A stretch of DNA of 64,000 nt from the NCBI RefSeq assembly GCF_013341275.1, contig NZ_CP054476.1, positions 1 to 64,000 of the forward strand, given 5' to 3'. The number at the start of each line of letters is the position of its first letter. Within the stretch, counting starts at the first letter, position 1. Position numbers and translations under genes: made by a program. The notes under the pieces were generated by a model that was not told where the DNA came from, did not search any database, and saw nothing but the letters and a program-made list of their open reading frames with translations. This document shows, one piece after another, positions 11,576-19,629 of this stretch. The stretch comes from Methyloligella sp. GL2. GTDB taxonomy: Bacteria; Pseudomonadota; Alphaproteobacteria; Rhizobiales; Methyloligellaceae.

Positions 11576-12616
11576 TTACGATTTGGCAATGGCGAGCGTC
11601 TCTTCGCTTTTCCGGGCACCGAGATGCGCCCAGGCCGGACGCCGGAACAGGAAGGCGAACCACGTATTCCTGACCAGCACGAAGAAGATCAGCGGGGTGA
11701 TCGCCGCAACAGTGGTGACGAGCAGCGCAGTGACGCCGAGATTGAGCTCGGGTGCGAATTTCAGCAGCACGGTGCGCGTCACCGCCATGGGCAGGAAGAA
11801 GGCGAGATAGACCACGATGGAATTCTGCCCTGCGAAGCGCAAAGGCAGGGCCCAATTCCTGGTGGAAAGCAAGGCCGAGACGGCCACCACCGCCATGGCG
11901 CCCACGAAGCCGAGGCCGAGCCCGACGACGGGCAGCGCCGAATAGCCGAAATAGACCATCAGCGCCTCGAACAGTGCCCAGGCGCAGAGGAAAAGCACCG
12001 CGTCGCGCCGATTGGCCATGACGTTCTCGGCGAAGCGGAACACGTAAGGGGCGAAGGCATAGCCGGTATAGAAATAGACGAAGCGGGAGCAGAACTCGTC
12101 GACCACGACGAGGCCGGTCTCGGGCGAGGCGATCTGAAGCGCGCAGGCGGCGACGAACATCACCGGCACGGGCACGTTCCGGGCCAGCTTGGTGACCACG
12201 AAGAAGATCGGCAGCAGATAGATGAACCAGAGCGTGCCGAAAGGCTGCACAAAGGAGAGGAGATATTCCTCCACCACGCCCACCCAGCCGAGCTCGGCGG
12301 CGAAGCCCGGCGCCTTGAAGGCGAATTGGATGGTGACCCACAGCGCGTAGAAGTAAGCGAAATGGACGACTTTGCGGTCGAGATAGTCGGACCAGTCGCG
12401 GTCGATGACGCGGGCGAGAAACAGGCCGGAGATCAGGAAGAAGTCGGGCATGCGGAAGGGTTTGGCGAAGGCGACGATCCACCCCATCCAGCTCGCATCG
12501 CCGGCGGCATGCTCCACGCCGAGGGTCGAATGCATCATCACCACCATGACGATGCAAAACCCCTTGGCGTAGTCGACCCATGCGACCCGCTGGCGATCGA
12601 CCTCCAATGCGCGCAT
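11576..12616 (-). CDS. Membrane acyltransferase, acyltransferase-3/OpgC-like family
   Basis: A 346-residue multi-spanning membrane protein. The opening VDYAKGFCIVMVVMMHSTLG carries the conserved His of the acyltransferase-3 family, and FRMPDFFLISGLFL is a second typical block; about ten hydrophobic segments follow. Family members transfer acyl (acetyl, succinyl) groups to sugars or glycans at the cytoplasmic membrane. ATG 12616 is chosen because family similarity starts there (MRALEVDRQRVAWVDYAKG); a longer reading frame upstream to 12724 looks non-coding. It is convergent with nothing and sits alone upstream of the NDH-2 gene. The acceptor is unknown. Confidence 0.75.
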   Translation of the reverse strand: MRALEVDRQRVAWVDYAKGFCIVMVVMMHSTLGVEHAAGDASWMGWIVAFAKPFRMPDFFLISGLFLARVIDRDWSDYLDRKVVHFAYFYALWVTIQFAFKAPGFAAELGWVGVVEEYLLSFVQPFGTLWFIYLLPIFFVVTKLARNVPVPVMFVAACALQIASPETGLVVVDEFCSRFVYFYTGYAFAPYVFRFAENVMANRRDAVLFLCAWALFEALMVYFGYSALPVVGLGLGFVGAMAVVAVSALLSTRNWALPLRFAGQNSIVVYLAFFLPMAVTRTVLLKFAPELNLGVTALLVTTVAAITPLIFFVLVRNTWFAFLFRRPAWAHLGARKSEETLAIAKS

Positions 12617-12979
12617 CTTCGTGGCCCCGTCCTGTTGCGATACGTGGGCAAAAGACCTTGCAAGACGCGGGCAGGTCAACGCCTTGCGTCGGAAATGGTG
12701 AAATTGCCCGGAAAGCTGCACCAATCGGGGCCAATAACGGCACGCTGGCCTGCGTCTGGCGGATCAATTTGGCACAGATGAACGGATGGGACCGACTCGA
12801 TACGGCGGAGAACCACGCAAGCGCCGAGGCAGCAAGGGCTTGGCGACAGGGATTTCGCGGCAAGGAGAGACGCGGCTAGGAGAGACAAGGGCTTGGCAAA
12901 TCGCCCGCCCCGCCTTAAAGCTCATCCCCCGGCGCAATTGCCCTGCACAGCCGCCTCGGCTAGTGTCGCGGCACGGTAA
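12617..12979. other. 363-bp intergenic region before tRNA-Arg
   Basis: No supported gene. A 12-base direct repeat, CAAGGGCTTGGC, occurs at 12833–12844 and 12886–12897, and GGAGAGAC is repeated between the two copies. The promoters of the acyltransferase (minus) and the tRNA (plus) should lie here, but no clear -35/-10 pair stands out. Confidence 0.4.
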
Positions 12980-13056
<77 letters not shown>

Positions 13057-13078
13057 GTTTTCTGGCCGGTGGATCCCT

Positions 13079-13738
13079 CTACCGGAAGGATCCCGCCAGC
13101 TCGGTCGCGCCTTTGTCGATGCCGGCTTTCGCGGCGGACAGCTTGCCCATGGTCGCACGGACGTTGTAGGCGCCGGGATATTGCTTGGCGACGAAGGCGA
13201 GGAGCAGCCGGTTGCTGCTGGCATCGAAGACTTCAACGCCGTACATCACGGCGCCGGTGAAGGTCCCTTCGCCTCCTCGCGCGCTCTGCACCCCGTTGTA
13301 GACTGCGCCGGCCATGTCGAAGCGTGACAACATGCCGATCACCGGCTTGGTCAGGGACGCGCCCGTGAGGGTCAGCTTCACGCGGATGGTCCCCCGGCCG
13401 GGGCTGCGGGTCATCGAAAAGCGCTGGCCCAGCGCCCGCGTGAATTCCTGCTGCATATAGGCTGCGAGCACCTTCTTGTCGGTCTCGCTCACGCCGTCGA
13501 ACTGACTATCCGAGCCGCGATAGATGGCGACCGAGTCGAGGATGGCCTTGTGATATTGAGACCAGGCTACGTTTTGCCGGTAGCTGTATGGGATCTTCGA
13601 GGCAGTTTTCGTGGTGTTCGGCGTCATGGCGGAGGCCGAGCCGAGCCCACTATAGCGGGTCGGCTTGGCCGTCTGGCAGGCTGCCAGGGCAAACGACGTC
13701 AGACCAATAAGAAGAACAATATTTGGAGGAACAAGCAC
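13079..13738 (-). CDS. Predicted lipoprotein, DUF3313-like
   Basis: A 219-residue exported protein of unknown function. The N terminus is a lipoprotein signal peptide with lipobox FALAAC (Cys21 would be lipidated). The mature part has the beta-rich pattern of DUF3313 lipoproteins: a repeated-looking strand around VAIYRG, an ETDKKVLAAYMQQEF helix, then IRVKLTLTGASL. It starts with GTG at 13738, as an in-frame stop lies just upstream; no good ribosome site is visible. It ends 22 bp from the 3' end of tRNA-Arg, convergently. The DUF3313 assignment rests on overall pattern only. Confidence 0.65.
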   Translation of the reverse strand: MLVPPNIVLLIGLTSFALAACQTAKPTRYSGLGSASAMTPNTTKTASKIPYSYRQNVAWSQYHKAILDSVAIYRGSDSQFDGVSETDKKVLAAYMQQEFTRALGQRFSMTRSPGRGTIRVKLTLTGASLTKPVIGMLSRFDMAGAVYNGVQSARGGEGTFTGAVMYGVEVFDASSNRLLLAFVAKQYPGAYNVRATMGKLSAAKAGIDKGATELAGSFR

Positions 13739-13877
13739 TGTTTTGATTCCGGACGAATGACTTCAGACAACAAGATTTCGTTCCTCCAAGCATAGGAATA
13801 GGCGGCGTTACATCGTTTGTTTTAAAGTGTAGAAATGTTTCGACCGGCGAGCCGGAATGGAAGGGGCTCGAATTGCC

Positions 13878-14411
13878 TCAAGCAGCCGCCTTCTGTCGGC
13901 AGCGCGCGGCTCCGCGTTCGACCGGACAGTCGCGATCCTCGCCGCAGGCCTCCTCATCGCAAAGACGGCACATTGGAAAGCGGTCGTCTTCCTGCTTCAC
14001 CAGCGCCTCGAGCATGCGCTCGATCAATCCCGAAAGCGCCGCTTGCTCCTTTGGCGAAAGGACGGCCAGCGCGTCGCCGAGCGCCTCGGCACGCTTACGG
14101 AGAATGGTGCGCATGCGAGCCTTGCCTGGCTCGGTCAGATAAAGGCCGAGGGTCCGGCGATCGTCGCCTCTCCGCTTTTCGATAAAGCCGGCGCGTTCGA
14201 GCTGTTGCACGGCCCGCACGGTGCTGGATTGGACGCGGCCGAGCTCCACAGCAAGACGTTCAATCAGGATCCCGGGCTGCACATCCACGGCGACAAGAAT
14301 CGCCGGTCCCATCCCGCCAAGGCCGGCGATATCTTCCGCTTGCGCCTGAATGCGGTCGGACAGGGTCAGGGCGAGCGCGCCAAGAACGTTTGCAGCCTTA
14401 CCGGTGGTCAT
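13878..14411 (-). CDS. MarR-family transcriptional regulator with a cysteine-rich tail
   Basis: A 177-residue winged-helix DNA-binding protein, longer than the usual 140–160. The recognition helix region ERLAVELGRVQSSTVRAVQQ (about 51–70) and the wing RRGDDRRTLGLYLTEPG (about 80–96) are clear. Unusually, the last 30 residues hold five cysteines (148, 151, 156, 162, 171) in the pattern CxxC-x4-C-x5-C-x8-C, which could bind metal or sense redox state. Its ATG overlaps the stop of the upstream arginase-like gene by 4 bp, so the two are cotranscribed and probably coupled. The likely operator is the palindrome at the arginase-like start. Confidence 0.85.
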   Translation of the reverse strand: MTTGKAANVLGALALTLSDRIQAQAEDIAGLGGMGPAILVAVDVQPGILIERLAVELGRVQSSTVRAVQQLERAGFIEKRRGDDRRTLGLYLTEPGKARMRTILRKRAEALGDALAVLSPKEQAALSGLIERMLEALVKQEDDRFPMCRLCDEEACGEDRDCPVERGAARCRQKAAA

Positions 14412-15352
14412 CGAGACCCTCCATCGTTCGAAAACATCGCCTCCAGACAGCGGATGATTTTGCGACCGTCGGAGAGATCTGCATCGTTGTCGGGGTTGTA
14501 GCAGGCGAGCGACATACCAATCAGATGCGACGACCCGATCAAGGGCCGCACGAGTTCAATCAGCTCGGTCCAGCTCAAGCCGTTCGGCATAAGATAGTCC
14601 GAGGAGGGGAACTGCTCCTCATCGAGAACATCCCAGTCGAGATGAAGCCAGAAACGGCCAGGTCCGGCGCGCAGATGCTCTAAGGCGGCCTTGGCGGCGG
14701 AGGCCATCCCCTCGCGCCGCAGTGCATCCGCGTCACGGCGGTAAAGCGAGTCTCCGATGTCCTCCGGCATCAGGGAACCGGCCGGCGCGGCGATATACGC
14801 ATCGCGATAACCCAGCATCGCGACCTCCTCCGGAGCAAGGACACCGTTCGGTCCCATGGCGTCAGCGAGAAGGTCCCCGGCACGCCCCAGCAGAAACGCC
14901 ATCGGCATGTCGGCACAATCGCCCGCAGGCGAGGTCTGGCCATCGTAAAGGTCCGAGTGGCCATCGACATAGGCCAACCCGACGCCTCCAAGCACGTCGC
15001 GCGCGCCGGCCATCGCACCGATAAGGGGTGCGCAGCAGCCGCCGACGATCAGGGGCATGCGCCCCAGACCAATTTCGCGCGCAATAGCCGATCGTGTCTT
15101 TGCAGTGAGCACGACGACCTCGGGGGCCGCCTTCATGCCGCTGACCGGGTCCCGTTCGGTGCTCGCTATGGAGACCGGCAGATCGCCAATATCCGCATCG
15201 TGGGGCACCACGTCGAGAAGCCCGAGCTGCCGCAAGACACGCGGCCCCCGGGACGTGCCGGCCAATGTTCCCTCGCTGTCGACGGGCACGCCGATGATGC
15301 TGAGGTTTTCGAGCAAGACAGCCTCTCGACAAAAGATCGATGATGCATGCAT
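14408..15352 (-). CDS. Arginase/agmatinase-fold protein with altered metal ligand
   Basis: A 314-residue member of the ureohydrolase fold (arginase, agmatinase, formiminoglutamase), enzymes that use a two-manganese centre to split guanidino-type substrates. Two metal motifs are present: DGHSD (Asp130, His132, Asp134) in place of DAHxD, and DWDVLD (Asp239, Asp241, Asp244) in place of DxDxxD. The first motif, normally GGDHS, reads GGCCAP, so the usual His ligand is Cys107 and the neighbouring Asp is Cys106. The substrate is unknown. ATG 15352 lacks a ribosome site; an in-frame TTG at 15316 (start of LENLSIIGVP) has AGAGG five bases upstream and may be the true start. It forms an operon with the MarR gene. 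Confidence 0.75.
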   Translation of the reverse strand: MHASSIFCREAVLLENLSIIGVPVDSEGTLAGTSRGPRVLRQLGLLDVVPHDADIGDLPVSIASTERDPVSGMKAAPEVVVLTAKTRSAIAREIGLGRMPLIVGGCCAPLIGAMAGARDVLGGVGLAYVDGHSDLYDGQTSPAGDCADMPMAFLLGRAGDLLADAMGPNGVLAPEEVAMLGYRDAYIAAPAGSLMPEDIGDSLYRRDADALRREGMASAAKAALEHLRAGPGRFWLHLDWDVLDEEQFPSSDYLMPNGLSWTELIELVRPLIGSSHLIGMSLACYNPDNDADLSDGRKIIRCLEAMFSNDGGSR

Positions 15353-15353
15353 C
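15342..15353. promoter_or_regulatory. Perfect 12-bp palindrome, candidate MarR operator
   Basis: GATGCATGCATC reads the same on both strands and lies at the 5' end of the arginase-like gene. It sits within a wider imperfect repeat AAAGAT…ATCTTT (15332–15356) and next to a -10-like TTATAA on the minus strand. MarR proteins typically bind such palindromes over their own promoters; binding here is inference. Confidence 0.5.
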
Positions 15354-15507
15354 TTTATAATTCGATCATTGGACCGTCAAGGTGCGCCATTTGGCCCTGC
15401 GGGCCGCAGCCTGCCACCTTTCAAATCATCTGCTGGACTGAACTTGGCGCACCGGCTATTGTGCGACCCAACCGTCTGCGATCCGCCGGATGCCCAGCGG
15501 CCTCGCA

Positions 15508-16254
15508 TTACCGCGCCATCAGCGCGAACACGCCCCAGCCCAGGTATTCGCGCGCGTAGGCGGCATAGCGTTCTGGGGCCGAGGTCAGCTCGGCTCGCAC
15601 TTCCTTCGCGAAATCGTCGCCGGGGTTCGCTTCCAGCCATCGGCGCATGGTGAGCCACTTGGCCGCCTCGTACCGGTCCCAGCTATCTTGGTCTGCCAGA
15701 ACCATTTCCACGACGTCGTAGCCGAGCGTTCCGAACGACGCGAGAAGTCCTGGAAGCATGAGAAAGTCGGAGATCGAACCGGCACGGCATCCCTTGGCGA
15801 CCTCTTCCGTCGGCGGTAATTGCCGCCAGTATGGCTCACCGATGAGAATGATCCCTCCGGTGCAAAGGCTCTTGGCCAGAAGCTCGATGGCGCCGGCGAC
15901 TCCCCCACCGATCCACGTGGCACCGACACAGGCTGCCACGCCGACCTTTTCGTCGGCGACATAACCAGCAGCGTCGCCATGGATGAACCCGACGCGATCG
16001 GCAACACCGAGTTCTTCGGCGCGGCGTTTCGCCTGTTCGGTGAACAACTGGCTCATGTCGATGCCAGTGCCACCGATTCCGTAATCGCGCGCCCAGGTGC
16101 ACAGCATCTCGCCCGAACCGCTGCCGAGGTCGAGCACACGGGTCCCCGGTTCCAGGCGCAACGCCGCGCCGAGAGTGGCGAGCTTTTCCGGCGTGAACGG
16201 ATTATGGATCCGGTGGGCACTTTCAGCGACGTTGAAGATCCGCGGAATGTCCAA
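15508..16254 (-). CDS. SAM-dependent class I methyltransferase
   Basis: A 248-residue cytoplasmic methyltransferase. Motif I is VLDLGSGSGEML at about residues 40–51, followed by the acidic end of strand 2 (GTGIDMS) and the GDAAGYV motif near 95. The N-terminal RIFNVAESAHRIHNPF resembles small-molecule methyltransferases of the cyclopropane/ubiE-type fold. The substrate cannot be inferred. It stands alone: about 155 bp downstream lies the start of the arginase-like gene on the same strand, and about 200 bp upstream is the stop of a small membrane protein gene. Confidence 0.8.
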   Translation of the reverse strand: MDIPRIFNVAESAHRIHNPFTPEKLATLGAALRLEPGTRVLDLGSGSGEMLCTWARDYGIGGTGIDMSQLFTEQAKRRAEELGVADRVGFIHGDAAGYVADEKVGVAACVGATWIGGGVAGAIELLAKSLCTGGIILIGEPYWRQLPPTEEVAKGCRAGSISDFLMLPGLLASFGTLGYDVVEMVLADQDSWDRYEAAKWLTMRRWLEANPGDDFAKEVRAELTSAPERYAAYAREYLGWGVFALMAR

Positions 16255-16450
16255 TGTGGAAGCGCCTTTTCGCGGTGTGAATGGGCTCGGTACGCTTGCA
16301 ATACTACGTAATTATACGCGCTGCGTGTCGATCTCACACGACCGCCAGCTTCCGCCCGGCCTTTTCCCGCTCAAGGCTGAGCCAAGGCCCGGGGAACGGC
16401 GCAATACGTTTGAACGCTCTCCTCCCGGCTACCCCAATTTTCTCGGAAAA

Positions 16451-16729
16451 TTAGATTGCCGCATCGGAATGCTTCACCTCCGACTGTAGCGCCGGCTTGG
16501 GCGCGATCGCCGCCGGGTTTGTATCATCGCGCGGCCCCCTGTCCCGCACCACTTGCGTCGCAGCATAGAAGACCAGGGCCGTGGCACAGATCAGCAGCAG
16601 GTTGAAAACCAGCTTGCGGACTCTCGGCCCATAGATCTTCGGCTTCTCCTCATACGCAATAAGGGCGCTTGCGCCCAAGACAGCAGGCAGCCGGTTGAGG
16701 GGGTCGATACGGCGGTGCTCAATCGTCAT
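16451..16729 (-). CDS. Small hypothetical membrane protein
   Basis: A 92-residue protein with no family I recognise. It has a charged N-terminal half (MTIEHRRIDPLNRLP…), one clear transmembrane segment (LVFNLLLICATALVFYAATQVV, about residues 45–66) and a short polar tail. ATG 16729 is preferred over the in-frame GTG at 16741 because GGAG lies six bases upstream. It has no obvious operon partner, and its coding nature rests on the ribosome site, codon pattern and membrane segment. Confidence 0.55.
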   Translation of the reverse strand: MTIEHRRIDPLNRLPAVLGASALIAYEEKPKIYGPRVRKLVFNLLLICATALVFYAATQVVRDRGPRDDTNPAAIAPKPALQSEVKHSDAAI

Positions 16730-17142
16730 TGCTCGCTCCACAAATACAGCTCCAGACGGCTCAAGTGTTGCCGCCCCAATACGGCGGAGCCCGCCCTGAA
16801 AGCCGGCCGAATGAAGGCGCTTTGCGAAGAGATGTTTCAGCCGGTTACTGCGGTGTGACGCAGCAGCAGCGGGATGTGTTGTTTTGCCGGTTTTCGCCCA
16901 TCGAGGCTCCGCAGACCGTTTTCATCAGTGTGCGGTATTTATGCACTAGTTAATTCAGACTTTTTTTATCAGCTTTTTTGACTGGCTTGGGGGCTGGGAT
17001 TTTTGGGGGATGGGCGATTGCGCGGTGGGGGCTGCGCATCGAACGGCTGAATACCTCCTAATCACGTCTGGCACCTCGGACCTCGAAAACAAGTCAATCG
17101 CCGGGGACTTCCCGGCGTGTCGTGAATTTGGGAGGTAGCTTC
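16730..17142. other. 413-bp intergenic region before the TonB-dependent receptor
   Basis: No supported gene. It holds an AT-rich patch at about 16935–16985 with a TTGACT (16978–16983) that could be a -35, and a hairpin at 17099–17117 in the receptor leader. I looked for a cobalamin riboswitch or a Fur-box-like palindrome and saw none I could defend. Confidence 0.4.
17099..17117 (+). promoter_or_regulatory. Leader hairpin upstream of the TonB-dependent receptor
   Basis: CGCCGGG (17099–17105) and CCCGGCG (17111–17117) form a perfect 7-bp GC stem with a 5-nt loop, 13 bases before the GGAGGT ribosome site. It has no T tract, so it is not an ordinary terminator; it may stabilise or regulate the message. 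Confidence 0.35.
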
Positions 17143-19485
17143 GTGCGTACTGTGAGCATCGCGTCGCTCGCGATCATATGTGCCGGTCTCGGCTTCGATT
17201 ATTCCCCTGCAAAAGCGCAAGAGACGGATCCGCCGGTTTCCGAGGTGCCAGCACCCCTGCCGCCGCCGGAGGCGGTGGCGGAGGATCCGTATGACGATGC
17301 CCTCGTGCTGCCGGAAGTGGTGGTCGAATCCGCGCCGGCCAAGCGTAACGAGAAGAAGGAGGTGCTGCGCGCGTCGGGGCCGGCGGCGACCAGCGCCGAC
17401 GATACAGGCTCCGGCGACAATATCGCCGCGCTGCCCGGTGTCGTGGTGGAAGGAGAGAAGATCCTCCGCACCATGCGCGACACGACCACGAGCGTCGGCA
17501 TCATCACCGGCGAAGACGTCACCGAGCGCCAGATCTTCGACCTGAAGGAAGCGATCTCGCAGACGGCAAATACCGTGGTTGCGGACGACAACTCCGGCTT
17601 TGCCATACGCGGCATGAGCTCCGAGGGCCTGACCGGGCTTCAGCATATCTCCGGCGTGCCGGTGATCGGCGTCGTAATCGACGGCGTCACACAAAATCCG
17701 GATGCGGTGCGCCGCGGCGCCCGCGGCATCTGGGATATCGACCAGATCGAGGTTCTGCGCGGTCCGCAGTCGACCTTGGAGGGACGCAACTCACTGGGCG
17801 GCGAAGTGATCGTCAAAACCAACGACCCGACCTACAAGACCGAGATCATCGCCGAAGGGACGATCGGAACGGATGAGTTGTGGGATGGCGGCTTCGTCGT
17901 CAACACGCCGATTGCGGCAGGGCAATCCGCCATCCGCATCGCCGGCTACAAGTTCGATCACACCCGGGACATCGATTATGCCGATCCGGATAACGACGTC
18001 ATGGGCGAGGACCGCTACCAGAGCATTCGCGGCAAGCTCTTGTTGGAGCCCGACAGTCTGCCAGGGCTGAGCGCTCTATTCACCATCGCGCGCACCATCG
18101 ACGAGCCCGGCACCTCGATGGTCTCGAGCGTCGATGGCGATCCAATCGCGACCGACGCGGAGTTCTTCAAACGCAAATTCGTCTATTCGTCGGGGTTCAC
18201 GGATTTCCGGGACGCGACCTCCAACAACTACGCCGCCGATATCGCCTATGAGATCCGCCCGGATATGACGCTGCGCAGCGTCACGGCCTACGCGGATACG
18301 AATACCAAGATCAAGACGGCAGCGGACGCGGCCTTCGCGCGCTATGGCGACGAGACCGACGGCCAGGATTTCACCCAAGATCTACGGCTTGAGATGGCCA
18401 ATGACGGCAACGGTCTTTCCGGCGTGCTCGGACTGTTCTACGGCTATTTCGAGCGCGACGCCTATAATGACCATGACATCTATCTGCCGTTTTTCTTCCC
18501 GGGCTTTCCGGACGAGCGGACTCCCTACGCCAAGGGTACCTATAACGCGCAGACCGACAGCATGGCGGCCTATGCCGATCTTCGTTACCGCTGGAACCGT
18601 TGGCAGCTGATCGGCGGCGGACGGCTGCTGCGGGACAAGGTCACTACGGATGTGGACTCCGTCGGGCTCGACCTGGCGACCTTCACCTATAAGACGACGG
18701 TGGAGAACTCCGAAGCGACCTTCAACGAGTTCCTGCCGAAGCTCGGACTGACCTACGATCTGACGTCCAACCAGACCATCGGCGTCAGCTACAATAAGGG
18801 CTACCGCACCGGTTTCGAGCAGCTGACCCCGGACAACCGCTACGTCACGGTCGATCCGGAATATCTGGAGGATTACGAGTTCTCCTATCGCTCGACCTGG
18901 ATGAACAACACGCTCGATCTCAACTCGAACGTCTTCTACTACGACTACCAGGATCAGCAGGTCGCCGTGCTCAATCAGTATTACGGTGTGGCGGAGATCC
19001 TGAACGCCGGCAGTTCCCATGCCTATGGCGCGGAGATCGAGGGCCGCTGGCGGCCGATCAAGCCATTGGAGCTGTTCGCATCGGCAGGCTTCCTGGAGAC
19101 CAAATTCGACAAGATGGTCACCAGCCAAGGCGACTTCTCAGGCAACGAGTTCCCCGAGGCGCCGCCTTTCACCTTCTCCGCCGGCGGTATGTATCGCTCC
19201 GAAGCGGGCTGGTTCGTTGGCGCCAATCTGCGCCTGACGGACGGCTATTACAGTAACGGCGGGCTCTCCAATAGCCCGCTCGTCGCCGTGGACGGCTACA
19301 CGGTCGTGGATGTTCGCGCGGGTTGGGCGTGGGACCGCTTCACGCTGACGCTGTTCGCCAAGAATCTGTTCGACGAGCAGTATCTCACCCAGGTGGACCG
19401 GAACAACGCGCCGCCGCTCGCATCTGCCTACGCCTTTGTCGGCGAGGAGCGGCTGGTCGGGCTGACCCTGAACGGCACGTTCTAG
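17143..19485 (+). CDS. TonB-dependent outer membrane receptor
   Basis: A 780-residue outer membrane transporter powered by TonB–ExbBD. Signal peptide to about residue 26 (…SPAKAQ), then a Pro/acidic-rich stretch holding two TonB-box-like motifs, LPEVVVESA and LPGVVVEGE. The plug domain follows, with TSVGIITGEDV, FAIRGMSSEG and the family block IEVLRGPQSTLEGRNSLGG. A 22-stranded beta barrel ends in a terminal Phe (LNGTF). GTG 17143 is chosen because GGAGGT lies six bases upstream; an earlier in-frame GTG at 17122 would precede that ribosome site. No neighbouring siderophore or TonB genes reveal the ligand; the plug and barrel resemble siderophore/polyphenol-type receptors. Confidence 0.9.
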   Translation: MRTVSIASLAIICAGLGFDYSPAKAQETDPPVSEVPAPLPPPEAVAEDPYDDALVLPEVVVESAPAKRNEKKEVLRASGPAATSADDTGSGDNIAALPGVVVEGEKILRTMRDTTTSVGIITGEDVTERQIFDLKEAISQTANTVVADDNSGFAIRGMSSEGLTGLQHISGVPVIGVVIDGVTQNPDAVRRGARGIWDIDQIEVLRGPQSTLEGRNSLGGEVIVKTNDPTYKTEIIAEGTIGTDELWDGGFVVNTPIAAGQSAIRIAGYKFDHTRDIDYADPDNDVMGEDRYQSIRGKLLLEPDSLPGLSALFTIARTIDEPGTSMVSSVDGDPIATDAEFFKRKFVYSSGFTDFRDATSNNYAADIAYEIRPDMTLRSVTAYADTNTKIKTAADAAFARYGDETDGQDFTQDLRLEMANDGNGLSGVLGLFYGYFERDAYNDHDIYLPFFFPGFPDERTPYAKGTYNAQTDSMAAYADLRYRWNRWQLIGGGRLLRDKVTTDVDSVGLDLATFTYKTTVENSEATFNEFLPKLGLTYDLTSNQTIGVSYNKGYRTGFEQLTPDNRYVTVDPEYLEDYEFSYRSTWMNNTLDLNSNVFYYDYQDQQVAVLNQYYGVAEILNAGSSHAYGAEIEGRWRPIKPLELFASAGFLETKFDKMVTSQGDFSGNEFPEAPPFTFSAGGMYRSEAGWFVGANLRLTDGYYSNGGLSNSPLVAVDGYTVVDVRAGWAWDRFTLTLFAKNLFDEQYLTQVDRNNAPPLASAYAFVGEERLVGLTLNGTF

Positions 19486-19521
19486 GTCCGCTGGACCGCT
19501 GCGCGGTTCACATATGACGTT

Positions 19522-19552
19522 GAAACGGCGCTGCCTATCGCGGCGCCGTTTC
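19522..19552 (+). terminator. Probable terminator after the TonB-dependent receptor
   Basis: GAAACGGCGC (19522–19531) pairs perfectly with GCGCCGTTTC (19543–19552) across an 11-nt loop, 36 bp after the receptor stop. The 3' arm ends in GTTTCT rather than a strong T tract, so termination is likely but not certain. Confidence 0.5.
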
Positions 19553-19629
19553 TGCATCCGCTCACGTCTTCGCGGAGATGAGGAAGACCTCTTCTTCGGG
19601 CCCGGCAGACTCGCCACCGATAAGGACCT

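Noticed and set aside
16730..17142. Riboswitch or Fur box before the TonB-dependent receptor
   Set aside because: No B12-box or convincing 19-bp Fur-type palindrome could be found; only a simple hairpin is present.
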